From NCBI RefSeq assembly GCF_016859285.1, contig NC_053405.1, positions 629,260 through 693,259 of the forward strand: a stretch of 64,000 nt of DNA, read 5' to 3'. Each line of letters begins with the position of its first letter. Position 1 is the first letter of the stretch. The translations under genes were made by a program, and so were the position numbers. Of the stretch, positions 13,681-27,000 are shown piece by piece. Below the pieces are notes generated by a model. The model saw nothing but the letters and a program-made list of their open reading frames with translations, was not told the DNA's origin and searched no databases. The stretch is from Xiphias gladius (Eukaryota; Chordata; Actinopteri; Istiophoriformes; Xiphiidae).

Positions 13681-13722
13681 TTCACGTGTTCACATGTTCA
13701 CATGTTCACATGTTCACATGTG
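13681..13722 (+). repeat. 8-10-bp tandem repeat TTCACATG
   Basis: TTCACGTGTTCACATGTTCA and further TTCACATG units, about four copies. Confidence 0.85.
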
Positions 13723-13902
13723 CTCTGTATGAGACCCGTGAACGTCCTGCGTGTTATTTATGTGAAGAGTCGACCCTCCTCCTCCTCACTCTCAACGCCT
13801 CTACTCTAAAAGGGTGATTGACAGGACTAAAGATAATGGAGGGCCAGGCGGGGTCCCGGGGGCCAACAGGGGCCACAGGACCCACATGAGGGGAGGGTTC
13901 GC

Positions 13903-13930
<28 letters not shown>
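13903..13930. repeat. (GT)n microsatellite
   Basis: Fourteen GT units. Confidence 0.95.
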
Positions 13931-13933
<3 letters not shown>

Positions 13934-15128
13934 GTATCTGACAGGCTTCACCTCTCATGTCAGAAAACACAAAGCAGCAGCAGCCTCATATTGTCGATAT
14001 TGTTTTTGAGTGAGGAGGGTGGGGTGGGGGGTTAATGGTATGGGGGGGGGGATCTTGATTGACAGCTGGCAGGTTTTCTCCACGACTCGCTCCCCCCTCG
14101 ACAATCTGACGCTGTCTCTGTACCGAACCTTACCTGAAGTCTAACCCTAACCTCAGCCCAGACACTGAGGCATTCTGGGAAACCCTCCTGTCCCCTGTGC
14201 TGTGACGGTTGGAAGTTGATGGATTTTTTCTCTTCATATGAAGCCAGGCTAACGGTTTCCCCCTGCCTCCAGTCATTGTGCTAAGCTAGGCTAACTACAG
14301 ATCAGTGTTACAGAGCTGGACACGCAAACTGTGATTTATACTCACACACACACACACACGCCTGGTGATCATCGGTCGCCGTGGTGACTGGAGTCCTGTT
14401 ACAGTGAACATGTGGCTGCTACTGCTGAGTGTGTGTGTGTGTGTGTGCGAGCGGGTCTAGTGTGCGTGTAGCATGTTCCGCTAACTTGATCCTACATATT
14501 CTAAATATTACACCACTCAGGAATCTCCAACCACCGTAACTCCTGTCAGTGCTGCAGCGCTACTGTAGCATTACTGGGTGTCAGTGGCGCTTTAAAAAAC
14601 TGTTGGGGCAGCAACAGCTGCTTTGAACAGATGCAAAAGCAGAAAATTAGACCATTATTCAGACGGACACGATGTGTTCTTTCTCCACCGAGTTTAGTCC
14701 AGGTGATCATCTGACCGAGTGCGTGCCGGTTCTCGGATCGGTTTTGTGAGTGCTGTCAGTCCGGTAGCTGGGTTCGCTCTGCAGGGTCCGGGTTTACCGC
14801 CTCGTCTAGAGACTCCTGCTGCTTTCCTGTTTGTGATTCTCACAGAAAGATGCCTGAGAACCTGAAGACCTGTACCTGACCAGGTACCACCCCCTCCCAG
14901 TAGCACACAGGAGGCAGAAAGTGCCTTCCTTGACAAACCAGCAATCGGCCACTTTTTGCTGGAGAACCACTCCACGTTATATCAGATTATTTTTACCAGG
15001 GGTTTGGTTTATAACAATATCCTGCAGCTGGCGGCACTGAGGAGTTTGATCTCCAGTTTTTCTTCTAAAGGCAGATTTGTGCTGTAGACGATAATCCACC
15101 ACAGCTGCTCTCTTCTTTAAAAGAATTA

Positions 15129-15187
15129 CACCCATCAGCCACAACAGTAAAAGCAGTTGCTGGCTCTAATGTTGTGGATGAATGGTG
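15129..15187 (+). repeat. 59-bp foldback repeat, copy 1
   Basis: Ends CACCCATCAGCCACAACA and TAATGTTGTGGATGAATGGTG are near reverse complements with about 20 bp between. Same structure at 55,064-55,121. It looks like the terminal repeats of a fish DNA transposon with almost nothing inside. Confidence 0.6.
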
Positions 15188-15469
15188 TGTATATACAGTG
15201 TCTATACGTATATGTATATGTATCTCCCAGCTGTGTTCGGGTATTGTTCCAGTTCCAGACTAGGAAGCGATTCACCCCCTCTGGGCTGCTCTCGCCGTTT
15301 CTCAGAGAACTGACGTTGAGATTTCTGGGGCGTCGTTCAGTTCAGTAAAGGGCGTTCGCTCTCTGGAGAGGACGTTGTTGAAATCTTCTGCCATAAGTGA
15401 AGTGTTGAGCCGCCGCCTACCTGAGGGGGGTTGGGGAGGTTTCATACACCAGGTTAAACCTGATTGGAC

Positions 15470-16000
15470 CCAGGTCTGAGATGATTATTAGATGAATTTC
15501 TCAGTTGTTAATTTGAGAGATGACACAATTAATAACTGAGTAGTAGTCAATATGAGAGTAACGTTAGTGAGGCGTATTCTTTGTGTAATGGGTTTGTAGA
15601 TCGCCAACAATCACGATCTACATCAGACGAGTGCCACGTTCTGTGAGTACGTCCGAGATTTGATCAGTCTAGATTTGGATCAAAGATGGTTTCAAAGTCT
15701 CCCCCTGCTATGATTACTGAATCTGGAGGGTCCACGAGATATGAAAATGTATTATTGAAAAAATGTGGGTTGTCATGATTAGCTGCGTAAATATTGGCCG
15801 TTGTTATTTTAATATTTCCGATGTGTCCATTAGTGACAACGAAACGACCGTCTGGGTCGATGATTGCGGTTTTGTTGCGGTACGGAGTGTTTTCATGGAT
15901 CAGAACAGCAACTCCTGTAGATGTTGATGCGTTTCCTGTAGAAGGTTCATTTTAGATGGATGATTGAAGACTTTTGGACGTTTTGCCATTGACCCAACGA
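15470..16000 (-). pseudogene. L1-type LINE endonuclease fragment (decayed)
   Basis: On the minus strand, 15,915-15,665 stays open for about 80 codons without an ATG and reads like the endonuclease of L1-type ORF2: DPDGRFVV, NIKITTANIYAANHDNP and VIIAGGDF. The last matches the GGDFN motif, with Asn replaced by Glu. Upstream in other frames are KRPKVFNHP and QETH, and downstream ISDLGPI, matching the SDHxPV end of the domain. Several frameshifts separate these parts, so it is a fossil. No reverse transcriptase part was recognised next to it. Confidence 0.8.
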
Positions 16001-16182
16001 CCCGACGTCCCGAATGAACATGAGAGAGGACACGAGTAACGTGGGAGGTAACGCTGATTATTATATTTCGTTTGCCTCAGGTTTACATATGCAGGTGAAC
16101 AGGTTCTGCAGAGAAAGCAAATAATCAACATGAGAAAAGAAAACCAGACAAATACACAAATACAAGATGAAGTAAGAGATTA

Positions 16183-16184
<2 letters not shown>

Positions 16185-16240
<56 letters not shown>
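16185..16240. repeat. (GT)n microsatellite
   Basis: About 28 GT units followed by AG-rich sequence. Confidence 0.97.
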
Positions 16241-16243
<3 letters not shown>

Positions 16244-18519
16244 GAGAGAGTTATCAAGAGAGAGCGATAGAGAGAGATCCAGGAGTTTAAAGCTTTATCA
16301 GACACCAACACTCTGCACCGCGGCTTTGAAACTGAACTCTGGAAACTTGTCACGCACACAGCTCATCTATCTACGGGGAATCTGAGCTCGCACACAAAAG
16401 CCGAGTCAGGGTCGGGTTTTTTCTGGACCTCTCTGCGTCCCCCCGCCGTGTGGATGGAGGTCGCCTCATGCAGATGAAGAGGAGGGCTGCGTGTTTTCAC
16501 ACGGGGGTGAAGTCGGTCTGAACGCAGCCTCAGTCGTACTTCGTATTTATAGAAAGGATTCACAGACAGTTTCTTAAATCCCCCGTTGGTCTGTTTGTTT
16601 GAATTTTTGAATTTCTTTCCCTGATAAGACAGCGAGAGAGAAGGTGCTGGTTTCTCTTTAATAATAAAAAAAACTGAGAGTGTGTGTGTTGAGCTGGTAG
16701 TATCAGGTGTTCAGACAGCATATCAGATAGTTTTGTCTTGGAGCTTGTAGCTTCTTGTCTGAACCTGAAGGAAACACTGTGGGTATTGTAGCTGAGCCTG
16801 TCAGGACAGGGTCAGGTTACAGTAACACACACAGCAACACAATGGACCGCAGAGTCTCTCCAGAGGGCATCGATCACGTGGCTGTGGGACAGAGATGATA
16901 AAGCTGCTCCCTGCCCCTGCTGTGGGAAAATCCTGCCCCGGGATGAACGGCAGACAGTCCAGCAACAGCAGATCCACGTTAGCTGGTCCCGAGGCGACAA
17001 TACCTACGGGGGACTAAAGAGTCACACGAGTCAAATGTTTCCACTGTTTATATAAGAAAACATTAGATGACGAGAAACTAGGTTGAACTTTAAGCTGCAT
17101 TAGGCAACTTTTGAACACGAGGAGGCAACAAATGCTGAACTTACAAAACCATCGATTCATTACAGCTAGTTTTTAAATTTGGTCCAGTATTGTCTGGTGT
17201 TTCAGCCCTGGTCTGGTCCAGAATATAGTCCTGGTCTGGTCTGGTTTTGAGTCAGCTTTAATTTGAGAAAGTATGATGTCATGAAGCATCTGATAGAAAC
17301 AATAAAGAATTCTTGTGACGGAAAACAATCTTCATGAAAACGTCGGTCAAATGATGCCGACTGCTGGTCCCTGTTTTTAAATGTGCTGCACATCCTGGTC
17401 TGGAACCTCCCCCTCAGTCCAGACCACCTGAGTAGAATAAACCTGGTTCTTCAGCCTGTGTTTCGCACCGACGCTCTACGTGTCTGAGCAGATCTGAAGT
17501 TTCATCTGTCAGCAGCTCAGGTTGGTTCGGTCCGCTCTGTCAGGAAGTCTGACAAATGACCCTGACCCGCCCCCATCCGCACCAGACCTGGATCTAATCC
17601 ACCTGACCTTCAGAGACCTGCACAGATTAAACAGTAAATCAAACTGAGGCATGCTGGGAGCTGTGACATCACAGGTGTGGAGAGGAAAGAGCAGAGACTC
17701 GCTGCAGCTGCTGCAGGAAAAACCCGAAAACATGTGAGCAAAGAAAATGTGAAAATCTCTCAGAAAAGAAGGAAAGAGGACAGGATCCGTCTTCAGTCTG
17801 AGACACCTGCTCAGTTTGTGTCAGCAGGACCTCAGATCCAGTCCTTGTTCCGCCTGGTCCTGGATTATAAGACGTACAGCAGCAAATGATTGACTGAAGG
17901 AAGCAAAGAAGGGAAAAAGACAGGTCGTTATCCGGCTGTCGAAAACATCAGCGCTTCTTTCATCTAGACAAAGGTCACTTTGCTTGGGAGCTGCCTGTTC
18001 TCATGCGGGTTGAGGGGCAGTGATGTCAAGTCGGCTGGCGGCTCAAGATGGACTCCTACATGTTAGAGAAGCAGCTGGGATGTGACGTCACTGCTCAAGT
18101 TTCCATCTGAATGTGGCTTAAAGTTTAACCGAGAACTCCGCAAAATCCTGAGAGAACAAACTGAGCGGAGTCTGGTTTCCCTCCGCTGCTGCTGATCGAA
18201 TCTGACCTGATCAGCAGCCGGTGGAGCCGATTCTCCAGTCGCTGCCGTTAAACCACCACAGAAGAAGAGGACGCGGCGAGATGAGCTCATTAGAAGAGCT
18301 GCAGTCTGAGCTCAGACGATGGAAAACCATGTGGAGAACGTGATGGAATCTGACGTTTCTGCTGGTTCCATGTGTTGATGTGGGGAAGGTTCCAGTCTCC
18401 TCGCGGCTCCTCACAGACCTGATGGTTTCCTCTCCTTACATTTCACATACATGAAAACACATTTACTGGTCACATGCTTGTGACTCATAAGTTTCCCACA
18501 GGACTGTGTTGGTTTGTTG

Positions 18520-18640
18520 TAACTATAAAGAGTCCTGGTCTAGACCAGCTCTATGTGAAAAGTGCCATGAGATCACCTCTGTTATGATTCTGCTGCTATA
18601 TAAATAAAAGTGAGTTGAATTGAATTGAATTGAAAACCAG
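18520..18640 (+). repeat. Dispersed repeat tail ending in (AATTG)n
   Basis: Contains TATAAAGAGTCCTGGTCTAG, GAAAAGTGCCATGAGATCAC and GCTATATAAATAAAAGTGAG followed by TTGAATTGAATTGAATTG. This is a well-known fish repeat 3' end. A second, reverse-oriented copy is at 22,245-22,385. Confidence 0.75.
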
Positions 18641-18860
18641 TTGCTGTAATTGTTTAAGTATGGAGAGGACTTCCTGGAAGACATTGATAGTGCTGACCAC
18701 AGCTGTTCACATGAAAACTGACGGTGTACAGTGTTGCCAGATGTGACTGACAAAAATTTCGACTCCAGCTGAGGGTCCCGTTTAGCATGTCACACCCCTC
18801 TCTGTCTATATCTCTACTACAGCTGTCAAAAAAAGTACATAAAAATGTTGTTGAACCAGC

Positions 18861-19093
18861 TGTGATCAGCTCCTGTTCTCAGCGTAGCCGTGGACGTAAA
18901 GACAAGTGTCACTGGGTCACTGTGATACTGAAGGAAACTTAGAAACAGGAGGATTCTGAATGAACTTCTGCAGCCTTTTCTCCTCTGGTTTCTAAGGGGA
19001 TTTCTGGAGCTGGAATTCAGGCGAACCGTCGTAGGTATAAACCGACCCAATGGTACAAAAGAAGAAGCCTGAATTAAATCCAACCTGCCCAGT
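18861..19093 (+). repeat. Dispersed repeat, copy 2 of a pair
   Basis: Same blocks, order and orientation as the 8,975 copy, but about 90 bp shorter in the middle. The family was not identified. Confidence 0.7.
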
Positions 19094-21062
19094 CCGGTGA
19101 CAGTGGTCGTGTGAAGCATGAACACAGAGAAACCCCTCTCAGCTCCAGCTGACCGGGCAGGGGGGCGGGAACCCTCTGTGCTGCTGGTGAAGCCTCCAGG
19201 TGAGAAGCACTGTGGCCTTCAAACCTGTCTCCGTTATCTAACTGGGAGAAGTGCACGTATAATTTTCCATTTACATCTTGTTCCCGTCTAGTTGTAACTC
19301 ACTCGCTCTGAGTTGCTTATGACAAAAGCACATCTCTGCGTTGTTTGGCTGTAAGAAGGTTCTCTTCCATCTGATGATGATGAGGCTGGTGAGCCCGGTC
19401 ACCCTGCGGCCTGCTGGGACGGGCAGAGAGCCTCTCTCCATTAGAGAGATGAGTGATGATGTGAGAGGTGAGGGGACAGAGTTCACAGCGAACGCATCGC
19501 CTGCTCTCTGAGCTGTTAGTCACTCGATCCTTCAGCTAACTCAGTTAGCCTGCACTTTGCTAATGATGTTAGAAGAGACGAAGAGGGCGCGGCGGAGGAG
19601 AAGCTCTTCCCTCCGTCCTCTCTCTCCATCAGGATCGAGCTCCAGCTGCTCCGATCCACCTCCCAAACTCAATCAGGACCACGCCTTGATGCTGCGTTCA
19701 GCTCTCACGGGAACAGTCGGCGCGGTGATTCAGCAAACCGACAGCCTCTGAAGTGAAACTTGAAGGGTTTAAAATCGTTAAGAGGCTGTCTTTTTACGGA
19801 GCTCCATTTGTGCCGAAAAGCTGCTCTCTACGTTTCCCTTCACAGTTTCAGGAAACTGTGCCGGAGGCAGAGTTACTGAAAATGCAGCAAGCGGGAGTTA
19901 TGAGGATGTTTGGGGCTTTTTATTCATCTGACTAAAAAAACAGGTGGAGATCCATGGGCTCGTTTTGTCACGTGGTGTTTCCCGTTGATGTATGGAAGCA
20001 CCGTGGTAATTATGAGATCCAGATCTAGTTAGTATGAGGTAATGAGTCATATTTAGGACATAGAGTAAAAACCTGGCGTCTATCAATGTCTTTACTTTCA
20101 GTAAAAATGTATTTTTTTTTAAAAATCAAAAAAGTTTTGAGTGATGGATAAGAGTCTGACGGTGCTGACTGCATAGACTAAAAACACGCGTCCATTATAG
20201 AGACCTGCTGCCTATCGATAGATGTAGTTGTGTATCGACGTCGTTACTACAAACTGCTCGGTGCTTCACTCTCGTTTTTGACGGGTGTTCGCTTCCGTTG
20301 TCTTTTTTTGGAGAGTATCAACTGTGAATAAAAATGCCGATTAAATCGTTTTTAAAGCCAAAACAACAGTAGTTCAGTAGTAGCATGTTGTGCTGTTCAG
20401 CCCTGAGTAGTGTCTGCAGGCATTCCTTTCAGGCTGCTCACAGCTCCAGCCACCTCCAGCCAATAAGGCGGGAGAGCCTGAGAGTTTTACAGGAACAAAC
20501 AGCAACTCAGACTCACTCAGGAAGACCTAAAGGCACAAAGAGAGCGCCCCCTAGAGTCGGATGTTGGGTAGATACTATGAGCTCTTTAGTATTCACCTTG
20601 ATGCTTGTGTATCTGATCCATCAGAATAGGTTTGATTTCATGGGTTTTTAATTGGAGGTCAGTAAACAGAGTCAACAGAGAATCATCACATCACCCCCCC
20701 CCCAAAAAAAAAAGAGTGACTTCAAACCTCATTACCAAAATCCAAATTAGCTGCGTTGATTGGACGTCCCGCCTCCTCCATCGTTGTCTTTGACTCGCAT
20801 GAATTTTCAGGGAGACATGAAGTTTGATTGGCTTGTTTTCAGAGATCAATCGTCGAATGATTGTTATTTCCATCGGAGGTAAATGCATCTGTCAGTGTAC
20901 GACGGACTCAGTGTTTGTGTTAAATTAAATTATGTAAATTTCAGCAAAAGTGTGACGGAGCAGCTGTGAAGACAAATCATGAGGAAACACAAAGACTTTT
21001 TACTGATCAACCATCAACCATCAACCTACATGTTTTATATCAGTCACTTTGTTTCTGCTACA

Positions 21063-21170
<108 letters not shown>

Positions 21171-22244
21171 CCAGGATCAGCCTCATTAGTCTCTGAGTCT
21201 CTGTCTCTCTGGAGCTGAGCTGTGAAACGACTCGTCCCAGTCGTCGCTGCAGACTGTTGTTGTTGTTACCGTCACAATGCTGCTGAAATACCGCTGAACA
21301 ACTAGAGCCATCGGTAGTCAAAGTAACGGTGTCAGCTGAACAATCGTGATGTTTATTACACTGACAAACACCCTGAGCAGGACAAGGAGGTTTTCTCTTT
21401 GTTTCAAAACATGTTAGTGCAATAAAACAAGAATGTGACAACAAAAGTCCGAAATTCACGTGTGCTCACTCCTGCTAAACATCCACTGGAGACATTTGAA
21501 CCTTTTGAAATATCTTAAAATTTGGATTCTGGGACTATTCAATCAAAATGACAAAAGTTAAAATGTGAAATGAGTTAATCTTGGCTTGCGAAACGTCGCG
21601 TCGCAGTTACAGTTGAATGTAAGCAGTGAAAGGAGTCGAGGTGTTAATGACTGAACCGGCTATGTTGGGTGAAGGTGAAGTTTCAGTGAAGTGGAAGCTC
21701 TGACGGCAGTTTGATGTGTTCGTGTGAAAGCTGAAGGTAGATGAAGCGTCCGTTTACGCTCAGAAAGCAGTTGCAGCGTCAGATGAAGTCAGAGCATCGA
21801 ATTATTCATATTTACTAGTGAAGTAAAACAGACTCAATAACCTGATAAACAGTACACTTGTGTTAGCAGTCAAGTCCCGTTGGTGCGCCCCCTGGTGGTC
21901 AAAACTGTGACATCAGACCTGAGTCCTCCTGGAATCAGCTGATTATAAAATCTAGAGTCCCTCATAACCAACAACGAAACACATTGCCATAGCAACCGCC
22001 CTCTGATTAAAATATTTTTTAAACTTTTGTTAATTGACTTGGACCCTGATGCAAGACAGCGCCCCCTGCTGTTTGTTTACTAACATTAACTGTAAATTAT
22101 TTGAATGGATTTTTGTATCTGTTACTGTCAAACTGTTTATAACTGTACATCCAGGTTCATGTCATCTGAACCGACAAAAATCCAGTTTAAACCTTGTCTG
22201 GGCAGCTCTGAGCGCTGGCAGCGGACAGGATGTGGGTCAGTTCT

Positions 22245-22385
22245 CCGTCCTGTAAGTCAAGTTAGTTTTATTTATAGACCTTCAAATCATAACAGGTGTT
22301 ATCTCAGGGCAGGTTTCATGTGGAGCAGGTCTAGACTGGACTCTTTATAGTTATATTTACAGAGACCCAACATTCCCCCATGAAC
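22245..22385 (-). repeat. Reverse copy of the (AATTG)-tailed dispersed repeat
   Basis: On the minus strand it reads TTGGGTCTCTGTAAATATAA, CTATAAAGAGTCCAGTCTAG, CCTGAGATAACACCTGTTAT and TCTATAAATAAAACTAACTT, aligning with the 18,520 copy. Confidence 0.7.
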
Positions 22386-22445
22386 AAGCACTCGGTGACA
22401 AACATGATGTACCCACGATCACGCTCTGATAAACCGTTAGCTTTG

Positions 22446-22602
<157 letters not shown>

Positions 22603-23145
22603 CTCTCTTGACCAGTGGGTTCCATGTGCTGGAGTTTAGTGGAGCTTCTGAGAACACTGAAACTGTGTTAACCCAGTTTTCACGGTTTCTCCGTCTTTAT
22701 GCTCTTGATGAAAACAGTAACTGCAGCGCTTCTCTAACTCTACTTGTTGTTAGTCGTTTCTACACATTGGCCCCCACTTTGCAGCTTTCAGAGTGGGGGG
22801 ATGCTAATGTTCCCAGTCCTACGTGTTGAGGCTGCAGTGGTAAAATATATCAAAAAGCCGATTCAGACCAACAGAGCTCCAGGTTTCCCGTCTCATTGAG
22901 TGATGTTTTTAGGTTACAGTTTGACAAAGTTGTAGACGTCTCACCTTCCTGGTTTTTTGTTTTGTTTAGTTTTTTCCCTATTTTCAGGAAAACAGTTCTT
23001 GGCACGGCTCCACGGCTGCAGCTAACCTAGCCTGATCAAGCTGCACGTTTTGATGTTTTAAACCTAAATGTGGCACAAAAACTGTAGTGAAGATGAAACG
23101 CTTCTTTAAAATGGACGTTTGAAGACGCAGTTTTCTGCTCCTCAG

Positions 23146-23438
23146 GTTCTTTCGGGGCGAGTACACGGTCGAGGTGGCCATCAATGACTACCTGGACATC
23201 TACTGTCCTCACTACGAGGGGACGGAGGCGGCCGAACGCATGGAGCACTACGTGTTGTACATGGTGAACTACGACGGGTACACGACCTGCGACCACCACA
23301 GGAAGGGCTTCAAACGCTGGGAGTGTAACCGACCGCAGAGCCCGAACGGACCGCTCAAGTTCTCCGAGAAGTTCCAGCTGTTCACGCCCTTCAGTCTGGG
23401 CTTTGAGTTCAGGCCGGGACACGAGTACTACTACATCT
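23146..23438 (+). CDS. efna2: efna2 exon with most of the Eph-binding domain
   Basis: The acceptor is CTCCTCAG before 23146 and the donor is GTGAGT at 23439. The exon starts in phase 2, with one base completing a codon from the missing first exon, and continues [10 protein letters not shown]. It ends one base into a Ser codon after GHEYYYI. It carries three of the four conserved cysteines. It is much more GC-rich and codon-like than the flanking DNA. Confidence 0.96.
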
Positions 23439-24018
23439 GTGAGTACTGCACACTAATTATCACTGTATAGTACTGAGCTGTACTGAGTACTAATACATCT
23501 GTAACAGGGTTTTCTCTCCCATTATAAGATTATAAGGGAATCTATGCTGAGAGTTCTCCACCGCTCTGGAGAGAGAGGACAGAGAGAGGATATTTTTCCT
23601 AGAAATTCGGTTTGAAATAGTGGGGATCGACCTATAATCAAGGACGAGACAATTACATGTTCATTGCATCTGTTTGAATGGAGAGAGGAACCGAGTAACT
23701 ATGGTCTTCTACAGAGATGTGTTGCATCATGGGTTATTTTTGGGCTAACAAGTGTTTTCAGTTCCTACATGTATAATCAGCCTTTCAGAGTGTTTTCCAT
23801 ACATGGGCTCTTCTTGGAAAGTCCACCCAGGTCGACTAAGACCCACCCAGGTCGACTAATATCCGCCTAGGTCGACTAAGACCTGCCCAGGTAGACTAAG
23901 ACCCGCCCAGGTCGACAAAGACCCGCCCAGGTAGACTAAGACCCGCCCAGGTAGACTAAGACCCGCCCAGGTCGACAAAGACCCGCCCAGGTAGACTAAG
24001 ACTTGCCCAGGTAGAAGT

Positions 24019-24088
<70 letters not shown>

Positions 24089-27000
24089 ATGAAATCTGGT
24101 CTGCAGGTCAAACACACACAGCAGCAGCCTTTTCCGTACGATGTCTGCAGATCCGTAAAAATACTTAAAAGCTTTTAAATGTGATTCTTAATAATGTTTT
24201 TTCCTATTTAAATGTAAAATCTGTTCTTTGGTAAAAAGCTATTTTTATTTTTTTATTTGAGGTTTTGTTTTAGACGTGTGATGTTTTTCTTTGCATCCTT
24301 TGTATTAACCACATGTAACATATACTAACCAGGTTACATGTGGTTTTGCCTGGAGATGCACATCAGCATTGGAGGAATATCCACACTAACATATTGCTGA
24401 GCCCTGATGTGCATTCGCTCTGCTGCGGAGAAGGTTTTTCATTTTCTTCGTTGAGGTCTTGAAAAGGTCTTGAAATGCATTAAGTCTGATTTCAAAGTGT
24501 GGAGATACCCTGTAGCTTGACTCCTTTGGAGTAGAGCAGAGAACGCTGACCACGTTTTATTCCTCTTTTATTGAAAGTATCTTAACGTTTTCTTTACCTA
24601 TTTGCTAGTTTGCTTCCCTTTGTTAAAGGACAGGAAGTGACTGTGAGGTGCCGCCAACCTCGAATATCCCTCACGGCTTCACACTGACCAAGTCCTCGGA
24701 AAGGCAGATAAGCTCACTCATCTATTACCACACCCGATGCAAATAACAACCAATAACAATCGGAAGATATAACAGATGCTAGCGAGCTGTAGGCCACGAG
24801 CCAGGTCGATGACGGCTGCGGCGCATATCCAGAATCGATCCAAACCAACCACCTGAATGCGCAGGTCACATTGTTCAGGTTCAACTTTAGTAGTCGTTTG
24901 TGCAGAATGACGCGGCATCTGTGCAGCGACATGCTTAAGATGAGTCAGCACCTCAGGTAAAAGTGATTCTACATGGTAACAGAACGACAAACGATAAAGG
25001 TAAAGACAGAGAAACTACTGTAGATACGAGACGTGCGATGGATGGAAGGACCAGTGTATAAATACATGGAAGGATGATTAGAGGCTGAGAGTGTGAGAAC
25101 TGAGAAACACTGGCTGTTCATCCCCATGTAGTTCAGCTCTTTCTAACTTTGTCATATTTGTCTTTTTCAACTGTTTGTTTCTTTGTGTTTTAATGAATTG
25201 TCCATGTGCACCTTTGTTTGCAAAGTCGCTTGCCTCAAATCTCCACTTGAAGGACAAATGAACTTTCATCGAATCTTAGAGTAAAACAGCAGAGTCAGCG
25301 CTGCGCATAAATAACGCTTCATCTGATGTGAACCTCATTAAATCCACCTTTCAGCAGCTGAAATGACTAAAGCTGCGAGGCTGAGCTCAGATCTGTAACT
25401 GGCTGGTGAATGTGACTCCAACCCCAAACTGAGCTGAGCAGCAGAGCACGTGAAGTAGGGATTGAAGAACAGCTGGAGCCTCCCGACTTTCACACCTCTC
25501 TGTTCACCAACTACTGATGACTCTTCCGGACTCACAACCACGAAACCGATCAGCTTCAGTTATTGACCTGATCTGAATGAGATCGGTGCTTCGGCGGCTG
25601 TTTGCTTCAGTGATCTGTGGTTAAAAGCTGCTGTAAATAGTTTCCTGTGTCTCCCTCTGTGTTTCCCCCGCAGCGTCTCCACATCCAAACCTGGCCGGGA
25701 AACCTTGCCTGAAGCTCAAAGTCTACGTCAAACCAACCAGTGAGTCTCTTCTTTCCAAGTCTTATTAACATATAAGTCTGTCAGGGCCGCAGTCGCGCCA
25801 TCAGAGTAGGTTTTAGACTTAGACAGCACTGATCGTCCGAGGACAACAGATGATGACAATTCACAGGAGCTGTTCAGGTCTCTGTCAGCCGAACGTCATT
25901 TTAGTCCCGTGATGCTGCCGGGTTTCTGGTCCCAAACGACTTTGACGCTGCCTTCACTGACATATGGTAGAAGTTTTGTTGACGAGCTGATTAGTTTTCA
26001 GTGTGGATCTGGATCCAGTGGCGTCCAACGTATTGCTTCTTAAAGGGATTTGGGTACGTTGTAGAAAATATACTATATTTTAACAGTTCAATTTAATTTA
26101 GAAATGCAGAAGAGAACTCTTTTACACATTTGTTTTGGTGGTTGTTCAAAACTCCCTCAGGTGGGCTGCACCCACCAAACGCTAGTCCCAAGATCATTAG
26201 CCCACGACTGAACATTTCCATCAAACTAGTGAGAGAGTGTGAGAGATTCTGCAAACAGAAAAACCAGACTGAAGAAATGATTCCAAATCACAGTTTCGGT
26301 ATAGCTGATAATATTCTGATAACCAGTGGAATAAAAGGCTTCGTGTAAAAGCAGCTACTGACTGAAGAGTCCTCGGGCTCAGGAGGAACATTTATGAATC
26401 CTCATTCAATTCTTCCTGCTGCATATAACGTTGTAAATGTCAGTTTGAAGCAGAGGAAGTGCGTAGACTCGGGGCTGTCACCGTGACGCTGTTAAACGGT
26501 CGCTCATCACAGTCATAAAAGACTTTATGGGAATAAAGTAACTGTCGCTGCAGAGAACAGCATTAACATATTAACACCGTCACTGGCTGGAAATCCTCGG
26601 CTTTCATCGGCGTCGGCGCTGATGAAAGCCGATTTGTTGGGGAGACGGAGGATTTTGCCGGGCAGGAAGAAAAGGTGTTTATTGGATGTGGAGGTGGATT
26701 TTCTGGAGACGCTGTTTGTTCTGAAACAGTCAAGCTGTGAAACATTTACAGGAGAGAAAACAAAATCAATTCAGGGCAAATTATTTTCTCCGAATCCACC
26801 TGACACACACAGGGTTTACACCAATGAGTCTGATTCTTTCACAGTAAAGGTCTTCTGGAGGAGGATATATTCAAAACAGATGCACATAAAAGAATGAAGG
26901 CCTCTTTACTTCTCACGCTGATCACCATCTTACTCACACTGTAAAGTAATTACATGAATATAAAGTAAGGAAAAGGACAATTTCCCTACTGACCGATTTA

